Assembly: GCF_001429505.1 (NCBI RefSeq) | Contig: NZ_LMJW01000016.1 | Coordinates: forward strand, 186,001 to 250,000 | Source of the DNA: Allobosea sp. Root483D1 | GTDB taxonomy: Bacteria; Pseudomonadota; Alphaproteobacteria; Rhizobiales; Beijerinckiaceae | Length of the DNA stretch: 64,000 bases | Reading direction: 5' to 3' | Shown: positions 7,438-16,114 of the stretch, one piece after another | How the letters are laid out: every line of letters begins with the position of its first letter | How positions within the stretch are numbered: the stretch's first letter is position 1 | Notes under the pieces: generated by a model | Database searches by the model: none | What the model was told of the DNA's origin: nothing | The model's input: the letters and a program-made list of their open reading frames with translations, nothing else | Made by a program: the position numbers and the translations under genes

Positions 7438-8412
7438 TTGAAACCTGTGATCCGGCTGGCCCTGCGCGACTGGGACTTCATCACGCCGCTGCTGCTCGGC
7501 GATCTCGCTTCCGACCGCTTCGAGCTGAAGATCGAGCGCCTTGCGTCGCTGCCCGATGATTTCGCCAGCGATCCGCGCTTCGATGCCAGCGAGATCTCGT
7601 TCAGCCGCTACACCACCGGTCGCGCCCGCGGCGAGGCCGGCGTCGTCGGCATTCCGCACTTCATCATGCGCGGCTTCCGCCATCGCTGCGTCGTAACGGC
7701 CGCCGACAGCAAACTAACATCCTTCGAGGAGCTGCGCGGCACGCGCATCGGCATCGCCGGCTGGCAGGATTCGGGCAACACCTGGACTCGTGCCGCTATG
7801 GCGGATGCCGGTCTTGGCATCGACGACGCCTTCTGGGCCGTCAGCCGCCTCGCCGCCGATCACCCGATCGTCGATCGGGTCGGGCGCTATGCGCAGCTCG
7901 GCCGGATCGAGGCCTTGCCGGGCCAGCCGCCCTTGCTCGATTTGCTCGCCGCCGGCGAGATCGCCGCCGTGCTGATGCCGTTCATGCCGAAGGGGTTCTT
8001 TGCGAAGGGCTCGCGCTTCCGGGCGTTGCTGCCGGACGTCCGCAGTGCCGAGCGCGGCTATTTCACCAAGGTCGGCTTCGTGCCCGGCATGCACATCATT
8101 GGTATCAAGCCCGAGCTCGCCGCCCGCGAACCCTGGCTGCCGCAGGCGCTCAGCGACCTTCTGGACGAAAGTGGGCGCGTCTGGCTGGAGAGGCGCCGCC
8201 GCTATGCCGACACCACGCCCTGGCTGATCGACGAGCTGGTGCGCAGCGGGCATGATCTGCCCGAAAACTGGAATGAGAGCGGGCTCGCCGCGAACCGGAC
8301 GATGATCGCCGCGTTCATCGAGCAGCTGCGCATTCAGAACCTCGCCGACACCGATCTGACGCCGGAGACCCTGTTCCCGGCCACCCCTGCGCTGGAAGGA
8401 GCCCATCGATGA
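7438..8412 (+). CDS. Periplasmic-binding-fold protein related to 4,5-dihydroxyphthalate decarboxylase / NMT1-like family
   Basis: This protein of about 324 residues has no evident signal peptide. Recognisable family elements are DPRFDASEISFSRY, the GTRIGIAGWQDSGNTWTRAAM loop and FVPGMHIIGIKPEL, as in the Pht5/UPF-type binding-fold decarboxylase-like family. TTG 7438 is chosen because a GAGG lies about 8 nt upstream; a TTG at 7372 and a GTG at 7447 are alternatives. Its stop overlaps the amidase ATG by 4 nt, and an amino acid ABC transporter follows, so it probably acts on, or senses, the imported nitrogen compound. Catalysis is not shown. Confidence 0.7.
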   Translation: MKPVIRLALRDWDFITPLLLGDLASDRFELKIERLASLPDDFASDPRFDASEISFSRYTTGRARGEAGVVGIPHFIMRGFRHRCVVTAADSKLTSFEELRGTRIGIAGWQDSGNTWTRAAMADAGLGIDDAFWAVSRLAADHPIVDRVGRYAQLGRIEALPGQPPLLDLLAAGEIAAVLMPFMPKGFFAKGSRFRALLPDVRSAERGYFTKVGFVPGMHIIGIKPELAAREPWLPQALSDLLDESGRVWLERRRRYADTTPWLIDELVRSGHDLPENWNESGLAANRTMIAAFIEQLRIQNLADTDLTPETLFPATPALEGAHR

Positions 8413-9200
8413 AAGCCGCGCTCGGACAATTCGCCGTCAGCCGCGAATGGCAGGAGAACCTCGCCACCTCCACCCGCCTGATGGGGGAGGCCAAGGCCGC
8501 CGGCGCCGATTTGCTGTTGCTGCCGGAAGGCATCCTGGCGCGCGACATCACCGACCCCGACATCGTGCTGAAGACGGCGCAGCCGCTCGACGGCCCGTTC
8601 ATGCAGGGCGTGCTCGATGCCAGCAAGGGTTCAGCGCTGACCACCCTGTTCTGCATCCATGTGCCGAACGGCAAGGGCCGCGTCTTCAACATCCACGTCG
8701 CGGTCCGCGACGGCGCGATCGTTGCGGCCTATCGCAAGCTCCATCTGTACGACGCCTTCTCGGCGCTGGAATCGACCAATGTCGAGCCGGGCACCGAAGT
8801 GCCGCCGCTGCTCGAGATCGCGGGCCTGAAATGCGGGCTGATGACCTGCTACGATGTCCGCTTCCCCGAGCTGGCCCGGCGCCTCGCGCTCGATGGCGCC
8901 GACGTGCTGCTGCTGCCGGCCGCCTGGGTGCGTGGCCTCGGCAAGGAGGCGCATTGGGATGTGCTCGTCACCGCCCGCGCGCTGGAGAACACCTGCTACG
9001 TCATCGCCACCGGCGAATGCGGCCCGCGCAATATCGGCGCGAGCATGGTGGTCGACCCGCTCGGGGTCGCCGTCGCCCGCGCAGGCGAGGCTCCGGCGCT
9101 GATCTATGCCGAGATCGACCCGGCCCGCATCGCCGCGGCACGTGCGGCGCTGCCGGTCCTGGTCAACCGCCGCTTCGCTGGTCCCGAGCTCGCCGCCTAA
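8409..9200 (+). CDS. Carbon-nitrogen hydrolase, YbeM/deaminated-glutathione-amidase-like
   Basis: This 263-residue nitrilase-superfamily amidase has its catalytic triad visible as Glu40 (LLLPEG), Lys110 (YRKLHLYDAF) and Cys147 (LMTCYDVRFPEL). The start MKAALGQFAV and the end PVLVNRRFAGPEL closely follow the E. coli YbeM pattern, a family whose relatives hydrolyse omega-amides such as deaminated glutathione. Lying in an operon with an amino acid ABC importer, it may instead process an imported amide. Family is firm; the exact substrate is open. Confidence 0.88.
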   Translation: MKAALGQFAVSREWQENLATSTRLMGEAKAAGADLLLLPEGILARDITDPDIVLKTAQPLDGPFMQGVLDASKGSALTTLFCIHVPNGKGRVFNIHVAVRDGAIVAAYRKLHLYDAFSALESTNVEPGTEVPPLLEIAGLKCGLMTCYDVRFPELARRLALDGADVLLLPAAWVRGLGKEAHWDVLVTARALENTCYVIATGECGPRNIGASMVVDPLGVAVARAGEAPALIYAEIDPARIAAARAALPVLVNRRFAGPELAA

Positions 9201-9244
9201 GAGCGGGCCGCCATTCACCGACAACGATAAAAGGGGACGTCGCC

Positions 9245-10141
9245 ATGAACATGATCGTGAAATTCGCCGGAGCCGCCGCACTGGCCGCTGTAATTCTGCA
9301 GGGGCCAGCCTTCGCCCAGGACGCCAGCATCAAGATTCCCGAGCAGAAGGTCGACGAGGCCCTGCGCGCCAAGCTGCCGGAGACGATCCGCACGGCCGGC
9401 AAGATGATCTCGGTCAATAACGGCTCCTTCCCACCCTACGAGATCGTCACCGACGCCAACAAGCTGACCGGGGCCAGCGCCGACCTCTCAGAGGCCGTCG
9501 GCCAGCTGCTCGGCGTCAAGATCGATCATGCCACGGTGAGCGGGCTTGCGGCGGCGCTGAGCGGCATCGCTGCTGGCCGCTTCCAGTTCGCCATGGGTCC
9601 GATCGGCGACTTCAAGTCGCGCCAGGAAGCCAACGATTTTGTCGACTATGTCCGCGAATTCGTGATTTTCGCCGTGCAGAAGGGCAACCCGAAGGCGATC
9701 GGCAGCCTCGACGACACTTGCGGCAGGAAGATCGCGGTGATGTCGGCGGGCTCCGCCGAGAAGGTGATCAAGGCCCAGGCCGAGAAATGCGCGGCCGAGG
9801 GCAAGCCGGCGCTGGAGGTCATGTCCTTCACCGACCAGCCGACCTCGATCCTCTCCGTCCGCTCGAAGCGCTCCGACGCCTTTTTCTCCTCGCAGGCGCC
9901 GCTCACTTATTTCGTCCAGCAGGCCAAGGGCGATCTCGAACTCGCCGCGATCGGCAAGGCCAATGGCTTCCAGGACCTGTTCCAGGGCGCGGTGGTGCCG
10001 AAGGGCTCGCCGCTCGGCGAAGTCCTGCTCGCCAGCATCAAGGCGCTGAAGGCGAACGGCACCTATGAGGCGATCTTCAAGAAATGGGGGCTCGACAACA
10101 ACATGATCGGCGAGCCCGGCATCAACCTCTCGAAGAACTGA
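9245..10141 (+). CDS. Polar amino acid ABC transporter substrate-binding protein (family 3)
   Basis: This is a 298-residue exported protein with a signal peptide ending about FAQDA (residue 22). The family-3 SBP core is visible in SVNNGSFPPYEIVTDANKLTGASADLSEAVGQLLGVK and DDTCGRKIAVMSAGSAEK. A long frame extends upstream, but the start at 9245 gives the signal peptide and is preceded by AAAGGGGA. It is followed after 11 nt by the permease. As the periplasmic receptor of the MocR-associated importer, its ligand is probably an amino acid or amide derivative. Confidence 0.9.
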   Translation: MNMIVKFAGAAALAAVILQGPAFAQDASIKIPEQKVDEALRAKLPETIRTAGKMISVNNGSFPPYEIVTDANKLTGASADLSEAVGQLLGVKIDHATVSGLAAALSGIAAGRFQFAMGPIGDFKSRQEANDFVDYVREFVIFAVQKGNPKAIGSLDDTCGRKIAVMSAGSAEKVIKAQAEKCAAEGKPALEVMSFTDQPTSILSVRSKRSDAFFSSQAPLTYFVQQAKGDLELAAIGKANGFQDLFQGAVVPKGSPLGEVLLASIKALKANGTYEAIFKKWGLDNNMIGEPGINLSKN

Positions 10142-10152
10142 GCGGGCACGAC

Positions 10153-11064
10153 ATGAGCAGCTCGGCTGAGCCGATGCATGACCGGCAGGCGACGTTGCGC
10201 GACGTCGCCAATGCCCACCGCCCGGTCGAATGGGGGCGCTGGCTGACCTGGGCCTTCGTGCTCGCGGTCGCCGCCAATTTTGCCTGGATCGTCGCCTGGA
10301 ACCCGAATTTCGGCTGGCCGGTCGTGGCGCAATGGTTCACGGCGGAATCGATCCTGCGCGGACTCTATGTCACGCTTGGGCTCACCGTGGTGGCGATGGT
10401 GATCGGCGTCATCATCGGCCTGCTGCTGGCGATCGCCCGGCTCTCGGACGACCGGCTGTTCAGCGGCCTTGCCGGCCTCTTCATCTGGTTCTTCCGTGGC
10501 ACGCCGCTGCTGGTCCAGCTGATCTTCTGGTACAATCTCTCGACGCTCTTCCCGGAGATCTCGATATCGATCCCGTTCGGGCCGACGCTGATCAGCTGGC
10601 ACACCAACGACCTGATCACGCCGATGACGGCGGCGATCGCCGGCCTCTCGCTCAACGAAGCTGCCTACATGGCCGAGATCATCCGTGGCGGCCTGCTCTC
10701 GGTCGACAAGGGCCAGTCCGAGGCGAGCGATGCCTTCGGCATGACGCGGGCGAGGGCGCTGTGGCGGGTGATCATTCCCCAGGCGATGCGCTCGATCGTG
10801 CCACCGACCGGGAACCAGCTGATCTCCATGATCAAGGCGACGTCGCTGGTCAGCGTCATCGCCATGGCCGATCTGCTCTATTCGGTGCAGGCGGTTTACA
10901 ACCGCACCTTCGAAGTCGTCCCGATGCTGATGGTCGCGGTGATCTGGTATCTCGTCATCACCACCGTCCTGAACATCGGCCAGGGCTTCATCGAGCGTTA
11001 CTATGCCCGTGGCGAGCGCGGCGCGAGCGAACCCATGCCCATCATCGCGGAGGCGACGCCATGA
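10153..11064 (+). CDS. Amino acid ABC transporter permease (HisM/GlnP type)
   Basis: This 303-residue inner-membrane protein has a roughly 45-residue cytoplasmic N-terminus. It shows the polar amino acid permease signature FFRGTPLLVQLIFWYN and the EAA loop EASDAFGMTRARALWRVIIPQAMRSIVPPTGNQ. It is the sole permease of the operon and would act as a homodimer. Its stop overlaps the ATPase ATG (ATGA). Confidence 0.9.
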   Translation: MSSSAEPMHDRQATLRDVANAHRPVEWGRWLTWAFVLAVAANFAWIVAWNPNFGWPVVAQWFTAESILRGLYVTLGLTVVAMVIGVIIGLLLAIARLSDDRLFSGLAGLFIWFFRGTPLLVQLIFWYNLSTLFPEISISIPFGPTLISWHTNDLITPMTAAIAGLSLNEAAYMAEIIRGGLLSVDKGQSEASDAFGMTRARALWRVIIPQAMRSIVPPTGNQLISMIKATSLVSVIAMADLLYSVQAVYNRTFEVVPMLMVAVIWYLVITTVLNIGQGFIERYYARGERGASEPMPIIAEATP

Positions 11065-11855
11065 GCCGGATCGCGACTGACGCCGCGCCGCTGGTCAGCG
11101 CCCGCAACGTCCACAAATCCTTCGGCAGCAACGAGGTGCTGAAGGGAATCGATCTCGATGTCATGCCGGGCGAGGTCGTCGTCGTGCTCGGGCCCTCCGG
11201 CTCCGGCAAATCGACCTTCCTGCGCTGCATCAATCATCTCGAAGCCATCCACCGCGGCTCGATCATGGTCGCCGGCGAGCAGATCGGCTACCGGCTGAAC
11301 GGCGAGCGGCTGATCAAGCTCTCGCCGCGGGCGATCGCGGCGCAGCGCCGCCAGATCGGCATGGTCTTCCAGCAGTTCAACCTCTTCCCGCACATGACGG
11401 CGCTGGAGAACATCATCGAGGCGCCGGTCGGCGTCCATGGTCGTTCTCGCAAGGAAGCGACCGATTATGCCATGGAGCTGCTCGGCCGCATCGGCCTGAC
11501 CGAGAAGGCCAACGCCTATCCGCGTCAGCTCTCCGGCGGCCAGCAGCAGCGCGTCGCCATCGCACGCGCGCTGGCGATCCGGCCGAAGCTGATGCTGTTC
11601 GACGAGCCGACCTCGGCGCTCGATCCCGAGCTCGTCGGCGAGGTGCTGGCAACGATGCGCGATCTCGCCGGCCAGGGCCTGACCATGATCGTCGTCACCC
11701 ATGAGATCGGCTTTGCCCGCGAGGCGGCCGACCGCGTCGTCTTCATGGATGGCGGCCTCGTGGTCGAGCAGGGGAGGCCGGAAGAAGTGCTGGCCAATCC
11801 GAGCCACCCGCGCACGCGCCTCTTCCTCAGCCGCTTCATCCGCGAAGCGGCCTGA
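11061..11855 (+). CDS. Amino acid ABC transporter ATP-binding protein (GlnQ/HisP type)
   Basis: This 264-residue ATPase has Walker A GPSGSGKST, a Q-loop in MVFQQFNLFPHMT, signature LSGGQQQRVAIARAL, Walker B LMLFDEPTSALDPE and the H-loop VVTHE. It is of the amino acid (PAAT) class, judged by the QQFNLFPHMTALENI segment. It is the last gene of the 7.4-11.9 kb operon and completes a self-sufficient importer. Confidence 0.93.
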   Translation: MSRIATDAAPLVSARNVHKSFGSNEVLKGIDLDVMPGEVVVVLGPSGSGKSTFLRCINHLEAIHRGSIMVAGEQIGYRLNGERLIKLSPRAIAAQRRQIGMVFQQFNLFPHMTALENIIEAPVGVHGRSRKEATDYAMELLGRIGLTEKANAYPRQLSGGQQQRVAIARALAIRPKLMLFDEPTSALDPELVGEVLATMRDLAGQGLTMIVVTHEIGFAREAADRVVFMDGGLVVEQGRPEEVLANPSHPRTRLFLSRFIREAA

Positions 11856-11862
11856 CGCGATC

Positions 11863-11884
11863 GACGGTCACCGCTGTGACCGTC
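11863..11884. terminator. 9-bp hairpin between convergent genes
   Basis: GACGGTCAC (11863-11871) pairs perfectly with GTGACCGTC (11876-11884) around a CGCT loop. It lies between the converging ATPase and DUF1801 genes and overlaps the DUF1801 stop codon. There is no T-run on either strand, so a bidirectional termination role is only inferred from position. Confidence 0.35.
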
Positions 11885-12272
11885 ACGCCTTTCCGCGCTT
11901 CTTGCCGGCCTGTTCGAGATTGTAGCGTGCATGAAGGGCCGCCATTGTCTCGATCAGCCTGATCGGCAGCAGCTCCTTCTTCGGCAGCTTCAGGGCCGAC
12001 TTCGTCTTGGCGTAGCGCGCGAGCTCGTCCTTGAACGCCTCGAACGACGGGATCGGCGGCGGGCAGGAGAGCGAGTAGTGGTCCTTGTGGGCCGAGACAT
12101 AGAAGATCCAGCCGCCATTGTGGCGAAAGGCGGGGATCTGGTAGCTGATCACGCCCTCGGCCTCCGGAACGGCTCGCTTGATGGCGTCGCATATGGCTCG
12201 CACGCCGGCCTTGTTCTCCTCGCTCAGGCTGGCGAGGTAGTCGTCGATCGTCTTGAACTCGGTCAGGGCCAT
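11883..12272 (-). CDS. DUF1801 / iron-chaperone-like (YdhG) protein
   Basis: This 129-residue soluble protein starts at an ATG preceded by GAGGAC. The DUF1801 pattern is visible: TIDDYLASLSEENKAGVRAICDAI, EGVISYQIPAFRHNGGWIFYVSAHKDHYSLSCPP and the C-terminal LKLPKKELLPIRLIETM. The family is related to the frataxin-like Bacillus Fra/YdhG fold, but its molecular role is mostly unknown. The gene is monocistronic, convergent with the ABC ATPase. Confidence 0.82.
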   Translation of the reverse strand: MALTEFKTIDDYLASLSEENKAGVRAICDAIKRAVPEAEGVISYQIPAFRHNGGWIFYVSAHKDHYSLSCPPPIPSFEAFKDELARYAKTKSALKLPKKELLPIRLIETMAALHARYNLEQAGKKRGKA

Positions 12273-12495
12273 CGAATCGTCCTCGATTGCTGCGCTTCCG
12301 CCGCGATTCCTGGCTTGCCGCTCACTTCGTCCAGCAATCCATGGCGATAGTGGCGATCCGATCGAGCTTCGCACGACCGGCCCTGTCACGTGTCAGTAAG
12401 AAGTCCATGTTCGGCGAGGGCAGACTGCAGGATCGTTCCTGTCATGCAACGGCGAGCGGTGAGGTTTGCTGGCACCGGGAACGAGGGAGACGCAC

Positions 12496-12882
12496 ATGAA
12501 TACCAACGCCGCGCTTTGGACGGGCCGCGTCCTGACGGGGCTCTTAGCCCTCTTCATGTTGGGCGCATCGATCTCGCCCAAACTGCTGCGCATGCCGGTT
12601 GCCGAGGAGACGATGGCGCAACTCGGCTGGCCGGCCGGCTATGCCTTCATGATCGGCCTGATCGAACTGGCCTGCCTCGCGCTCTACCTCATTCCCCGCA
12701 CCGCCCTGCTGGGTGCGGTTCTGATGATGGGGCTGCTGGGCGGTGCAATGGCGACGCAGGTTCGGGCCGGGAGCCCGCTCTTCAGCCATGTGCTCTTCAG
12801 CCTCTATCTCGGCCTCTTCATGTGGGGCGGCCTGTGGCTCCGCGACCAGCGGTTGCGAGCCCTTTTCCCGATCATGCGGTAG
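12496..12882 (+). CDS. DoxX family membrane protein
   Basis: This 128-residue protein has four hydrophobic segments (LTGLLALFMLGASISPKLL, AFMIGLIELACLALYLI, LLGAVLMMGLLGGAMAT, LFSLYLGLFMWGGLWL), the DoxX/SURF4-like layout. ATG 12496 is preceded by AGGGAG. DoxX-like proteins are poorly defined inner-membrane proteins, some linked to redox or thiol stress. It stands alone between DUF1801 and the tricarboxylate transporter. Confidence 0.8.
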   Translation: MNTNAALWTGRVLTGLLALFMLGASISPKLLRMPVAEETMAQLGWPAGYAFMIGLIELACLALYLIPRTALLGAVLMMGLLGGAMATQVRAGSPLFSHVLFSLYLGLFMWGGLWLRDQRLRALFPIMR

Positions 12883-12960
12883 CTGCTGGACGCAGCGTCC
12901 CTCAAGGACCGATGAAGCGAGAGGCGCAAGCGGCCTCTCCTTCGAAGCGGTCTCGGCAGA

Positions 12961-13000
12961 TTGACAATGTTTTGCATATAAGACAGATATTCATATACAA
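12961..13000 (+). promoter_or_regulatory. AT-rich promoter/operator of the TctBAC operon
   Basis: A consensus -35 TTGACA is at 12961-12966 and a -10-like GATATT at 12986-12991 (19-bp spacing, suboptimal). An inverted repeat, TTGCATAT (12972-12979) and ATATACAA (12993-13000), matches in 7 of 8 positions and straddles the -10. Such half-sites resemble GntR/FCD operators, so repression by a carboxylate-responsive GntR factor is plausible. Confidence 0.5.
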
Positions 13001-13057
13001 ATGAAAATGCGGCGCCCGGCCCTGATCCGAAGGCGCCCGTCGCATCGGGGAGGAGCG

Positions 13058-13555
13058 ATGGACCCGCTCAACGACAGCAAGGGCAGGGCCGCCGTGGCGC
13101 CGTCCGAGCCGGCGCCGGCCTCGGGCGCCAACGACATCCTGCTCGGCCTGCTCTTCGCCGCGATCGGGGCGTTCGCCCTCTATGTCGGCCGCAACTATGT
13201 GTTCGGCACGACGCAGCGCATGGGGCCGGGCTTCCTGCCGCGCATTGTGGCAGGGGCCCTCTTCCTGCTCGGGATCACCTTGATGATCCGCGGCATGTTT
13301 GCCCGCGGCTGGGCGCCGCCGGCCATCGTCTGGCGCCCGATCGTCCTGATCTGCCTCGCGGTGATCGTGTTCTCCTCGACCATCGATCGGCTCGGCCTCT
13401 TCGTCGCCAGCCTCCTGACCGTGGGCATCGGAGCCTGCGCGGCGCAGGAGATCCGCTGGAAGGAGCTGCCGTTCGTCGCGCTCGGCCTCGCGGTCTTCTG
13501 CACGATCCTGTTCGGCTATGCGCTGAAGATCTCGATGCCGGTGTGGCCGCAATGA
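13058..13555 (+). CDS. tctB: Tripartite tricarboxylate transporter small membrane subunit (TctB family)
   Basis: This 165-residue protein has four hydrophobic segments after a roughly 28-residue cytoplasmic leader (DILLGLLFAAIGAFALYVG; GFLPRIVAGALFLLGITLMI; IVLICLAVIVFSSTI; VALGLAVFCTILFGYALKI). The RMGPGFLPRIVAGALFLLG block is the TctB hallmark. A strong GGAGGAGCG precedes ATG 13058. Its stop overlaps the TctA start (ATGA), so the two membrane subunits are translationally coupled. Confidence 0.9.
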   Translation: MDPLNDSKGRAAVAPSEPAPASGANDILLGLLFAAIGAFALYVGRNYVFGTTQRMGPGFLPRIVAGALFLLGITLMIRGMFARGWAPPAIVWRPIVLICLAVIVFSSTIDRLGLFVASLLTVGIGACAAQEIRWKELPFVALGLAVFCTILFGYALKISMPVWPQ

Positions 13556-15054
13556 GCGACATCGTCCAATCGCTGGCGCTCGGCTTCAGCGTCGCCGCCT
13601 CGCTGAGCAATCTCTGGTACTGCTTTCTCGGCGCGCTGATCGGCACGCTGATCGGCGTCCTGCCCGGCATCGGCCCGATCGCAACCATGGCGATGCTGCT
13701 GCCGCTGACCTATTACCTGCAGCCGACCGAAGCTTTGATCATGCTCGCCGGCATCTATTATGGCGCGCAGTATGGCGGCTCGACCACCGCTGTGCTGATG
13801 CGCCTGCCGGGCGAATCCTCCTCCGTCGTCACCTGCCTCGACGGCTATGCCATGGCGCGCAAGGGCCGTGCCGGCACCGCGCTCGCGACCGCGGCGCTCG
13901 CCTCCTTCTTCGCCGGCACGGTGGTGACGCTGCTGATCGCGATCGCCAGCCCGGCGTTGACCGAGCTTGCGCAGAAATTCGGCCCGGCCGAGTATTTCTC
14001 GCTGATGGCGCTCGGCCTCGTCGCCGCCGTGGTCTTCGCGCAAGGCTCGCCGTTGCGCGCGGTCGGCGCGATCTTCCTTGGCCTGTTGCTCGGCCTGATC
14101 GGCGCCGACGTCAACACCGGCTTCGACCGCTTCACGTTCGACCGGCCGGAGCTGCGCGACGGCATCGGCGTCGTCGTCGTCTCGATGGGCCTCTTCGGCA
14201 TCGCCGAGATCATGCTCAATCTGTCCAACGGGCCGGAAGGGCAGGGCGAGCGCACCAAGCTGTCGCGGCTATGGCTGACCAAGGAGGATTTCCGCGCCGC
14301 CTGGCCAGCGACCTTGCGCGGCACCGGGCTCGGTGCGCTGCTCGGCATCCTGCCCGGCGGCGGCGCCATGCTCGGCTCCTTCGCCTCCTATGCGGTCGAG
14401 AAGCGGATTTCGAGCACGCCGGAACGCTTCGGCGAAGGCGCGATCGAAGGCGTCGCCGGGCCGGAAGCGGCCAACAATGCCGGCGCGCAATCCTCCTTCA
14501 TCCCGATGCTGGCGCTCGGCATCCCCGGCAATTCGGTGATGGCGATGATGGCCGGCGCCATGCTGATCCACGGCATCGCACCGAGCCCCAATCTCGCCTC
14601 GACGCAGCCACAGCTGTTCTGGGGACTGATCGTCAGCATGTGGTTCGGCAACCTGATGCTGCTCGTGATCAACCTGCCGCTGATCGGCGTGTGGGTGAAG
14701 CTGCTCGCCGCGCCCTACCGCATGCTGTTTCCGGCGATCTTGCTGTTCTGCTGCATCGGCATCTACACGGTGAACAACAGCGCCTTCGAGGTCGGTCTCG
14801 TCGCCTTGTTCGGCCTGCTCGGCGTGGTGCTGGCCAAGCTCGACTGCCCGCTGGCGCCGCTGGTGCTCGCCTTCATCCTCGGCCCGATGATGGAGGAGAA
14901 CCTGCGCCGCGCCATGTTGCTCTCGCGCGGCGACCCCGCGATCTTCCTGTCGCGGCCGATCAGCCTCGGATTGCTGATTGCCTGCGCCCTGGTCGTCGCG
15001 CTGCTGCTCATGCCGAATTTCCGGCGGGCGCGAGAAGCGGCCACCGAAGCCTGA
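13552..15054 (+). CDS. tctA: Tripartite tricarboxylate transporter large permease (TctA family)
   Basis: This 500-residue, highly hydrophobic permease shows the TctA duplicated signature GVLPGIGPIATMAMLLPLTYYLQPTEALIMLAGIYYGAQYGGSTTAVLM and GILPGGGAMLGSFASYAVEKR, plus GAQSSFIPMLALGIPGNSVMAMM. It transports a carboxylate delivered by a TctC-type binding protein using the ion gradient. It starts in a 4-nt overlap with tctB and is followed by two tctC genes. Confidence 0.94.
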   Translation: MSDIVQSLALGFSVAASLSNLWYCFLGALIGTLIGVLPGIGPIATMAMLLPLTYYLQPTEALIMLAGIYYGAQYGGSTTAVLMRLPGESSSVVTCLDGYAMARKGRAGTALATAALASFFAGTVVTLLIAIASPALTELAQKFGPAEYFSLMALGLVAAVVFAQGSPLRAVGAIFLGLLLGLIGADVNTGFDRFTFDRPELRDGIGVVVVSMGLFGIAEIMLNLSNGPEGQGERTKLSRLWLTKEDFRAAWPATLRGTGLGALLGILPGGGAMLGSFASYAVEKRISSTPERFGEGAIEGVAGPEAANNAGAQSSFIPMLALGIPGNSVMAMMAGAMLIHGIAPSPNLASTQPQLFWGLIVSMWFGNLMLLVINLPLIGVWVKLLAAPYRMLFPAILLFCCIGIYTVNNSAFEVGLVALFGLLGVVLAKLDCPLAPLVLAFILGPMMEENLRRAMLLSRGDPAIFLSRPISLGLLIACALVVALLLMPNFRRAREAATEA

Positions 15055-15080
15055 CATCTGATCGAAAAGGGAGGACGACG

Positions 15081-16064
15081 ATGATGACACCCAGCAGGCG
15101 CCGCGCCCTCGGCCTCATCGCCGCCGCCGCTCTCATGGCCCTGCCGCAGGTCGTGATGGCGCAGGCTTACCCGACCAAGCCGGTGAAGATCATCGTGCCC
15201 TTCGCCGCCGGCGGGCGCGCCGATGCGCTGGCGCGCATGCTCGCGCAAGGCCTGCAGGAACAGATGGGCCAGCCCTTCGTCGTTGAGAACCGCGGCGGCG
15301 CCAGCGGCAGCCTCGGCTCCGACCTCGTGGCGAAGGCGCCTCCCGACGGCTACACGCTGCTGCTCGCCTCGACCGGCACGCACGCCATCCTGCCGAAGAT
15401 CACCACCAAGCTGCCCTATGATTCCGACCGGGACTTCACCCCGATCGCGCTGATGGTCGAGAGCTACAGCTTCATCGGCGTGCATCCCGGCGTGAAGGCG
15501 AGCAATCTGAAGGAGTTCGTCGACCTCGCCCGCGCCAAGCCGGGCGAGTTCAACTACGCCAGCTCGGGCGTCGGCACCTACAACCACTTCGCCGGCGAGT
15601 TCTTCAACATCGCTGCCGGCTCCAAGATCACCCACATCGCCTATCGCGGCAGCGGCCCCTCGGTGAACGATCTCGTCGCCGGCCATGTCCAGATGATGAT
15701 CGGCGGCGAGTTCATCGAGGTCGCGCAGGCCGGCAAGGTCCGCATTCTGGCGACGACCAACCCGCAGCGCTGGCCGGGCCTGCCGGATGTCCCGACCATG
15801 AAGGAGGCCGGCCTTGCCGAATTCTCGGCGCCGCCGCTCTGGTTCGGCCTGCTCGGGCCGGGCGGCATGCCGCGCGAGCTGGTCGAGAAGCTCAACCAGG
15901 CCGCCAACAGGGCGATGAGCGATCCCAAGACCGTCGAGCGCGTCAAGGCGGCGGCGAGCATCGTGCGCACCGAAAGCGCCGACGCCTTCGGCAGTCTGAT
16001 CAAGACCGAACAGAAGGCCTTCGGCGACGTCGCCCGGCAGACCAACATGAAGTTCGAAGAATGA
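15081..16064 (+). CDS. tctC: Tripartite tricarboxylate transporter substrate-binding protein (TctC/Bug), copy 1
   Basis: This 327-residue periplasmic protein has a signal peptide ending near VVMAQA. The Bug-family pattern AYPTKPVKIIVPFAAGGRADALARMLA, then FVVENRGGASGSLGSDLVAKAPPDGYTLL, and the SSGVGTYNHFAG segment are clear. GGGAGGACGACG precedes ATG 15081. A close paralogue follows in the same operon, so one permease may be served by two receptors. Confidence 0.93.
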   Translation: MMTPSRRRALGLIAAAALMALPQVVMAQAYPTKPVKIIVPFAAGGRADALARMLAQGLQEQMGQPFVVENRGGASGSLGSDLVAKAPPDGYTLLLASTGTHAILPKITTKLPYDSDRDFTPIALMVESYSFIGVHPGVKASNLKEFVDLARAKPGEFNYASSGVGTYNHFAGEFFNIAAGSKITHIAYRGSGPSVNDLVAGHVQMMIGGEFIEVAQAGKVRILATTNPQRWPGLPDVPTMKEAGLAEFSAPPLWFGLLGPGGMPRELVEKLNQAANRAMSDPKTVERVKAAASIVRTESADAFGSLIKTEQKAFGDVARQTNMKFEE

Positions 16065-16114
16065 CCGAGCGGGCGAGCTGCACCGGGGACTCGGCGACAA
16101 AGGGGAGGAAGGCG

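Noticed and set aside
14269-15090. Reverse-strand open frame opposite TctA, rich in His/Gln/Arg
   Set aside because: Antisense to a conserved permease with intact motifs; low-complexity composition typical of third-position GC shadows.
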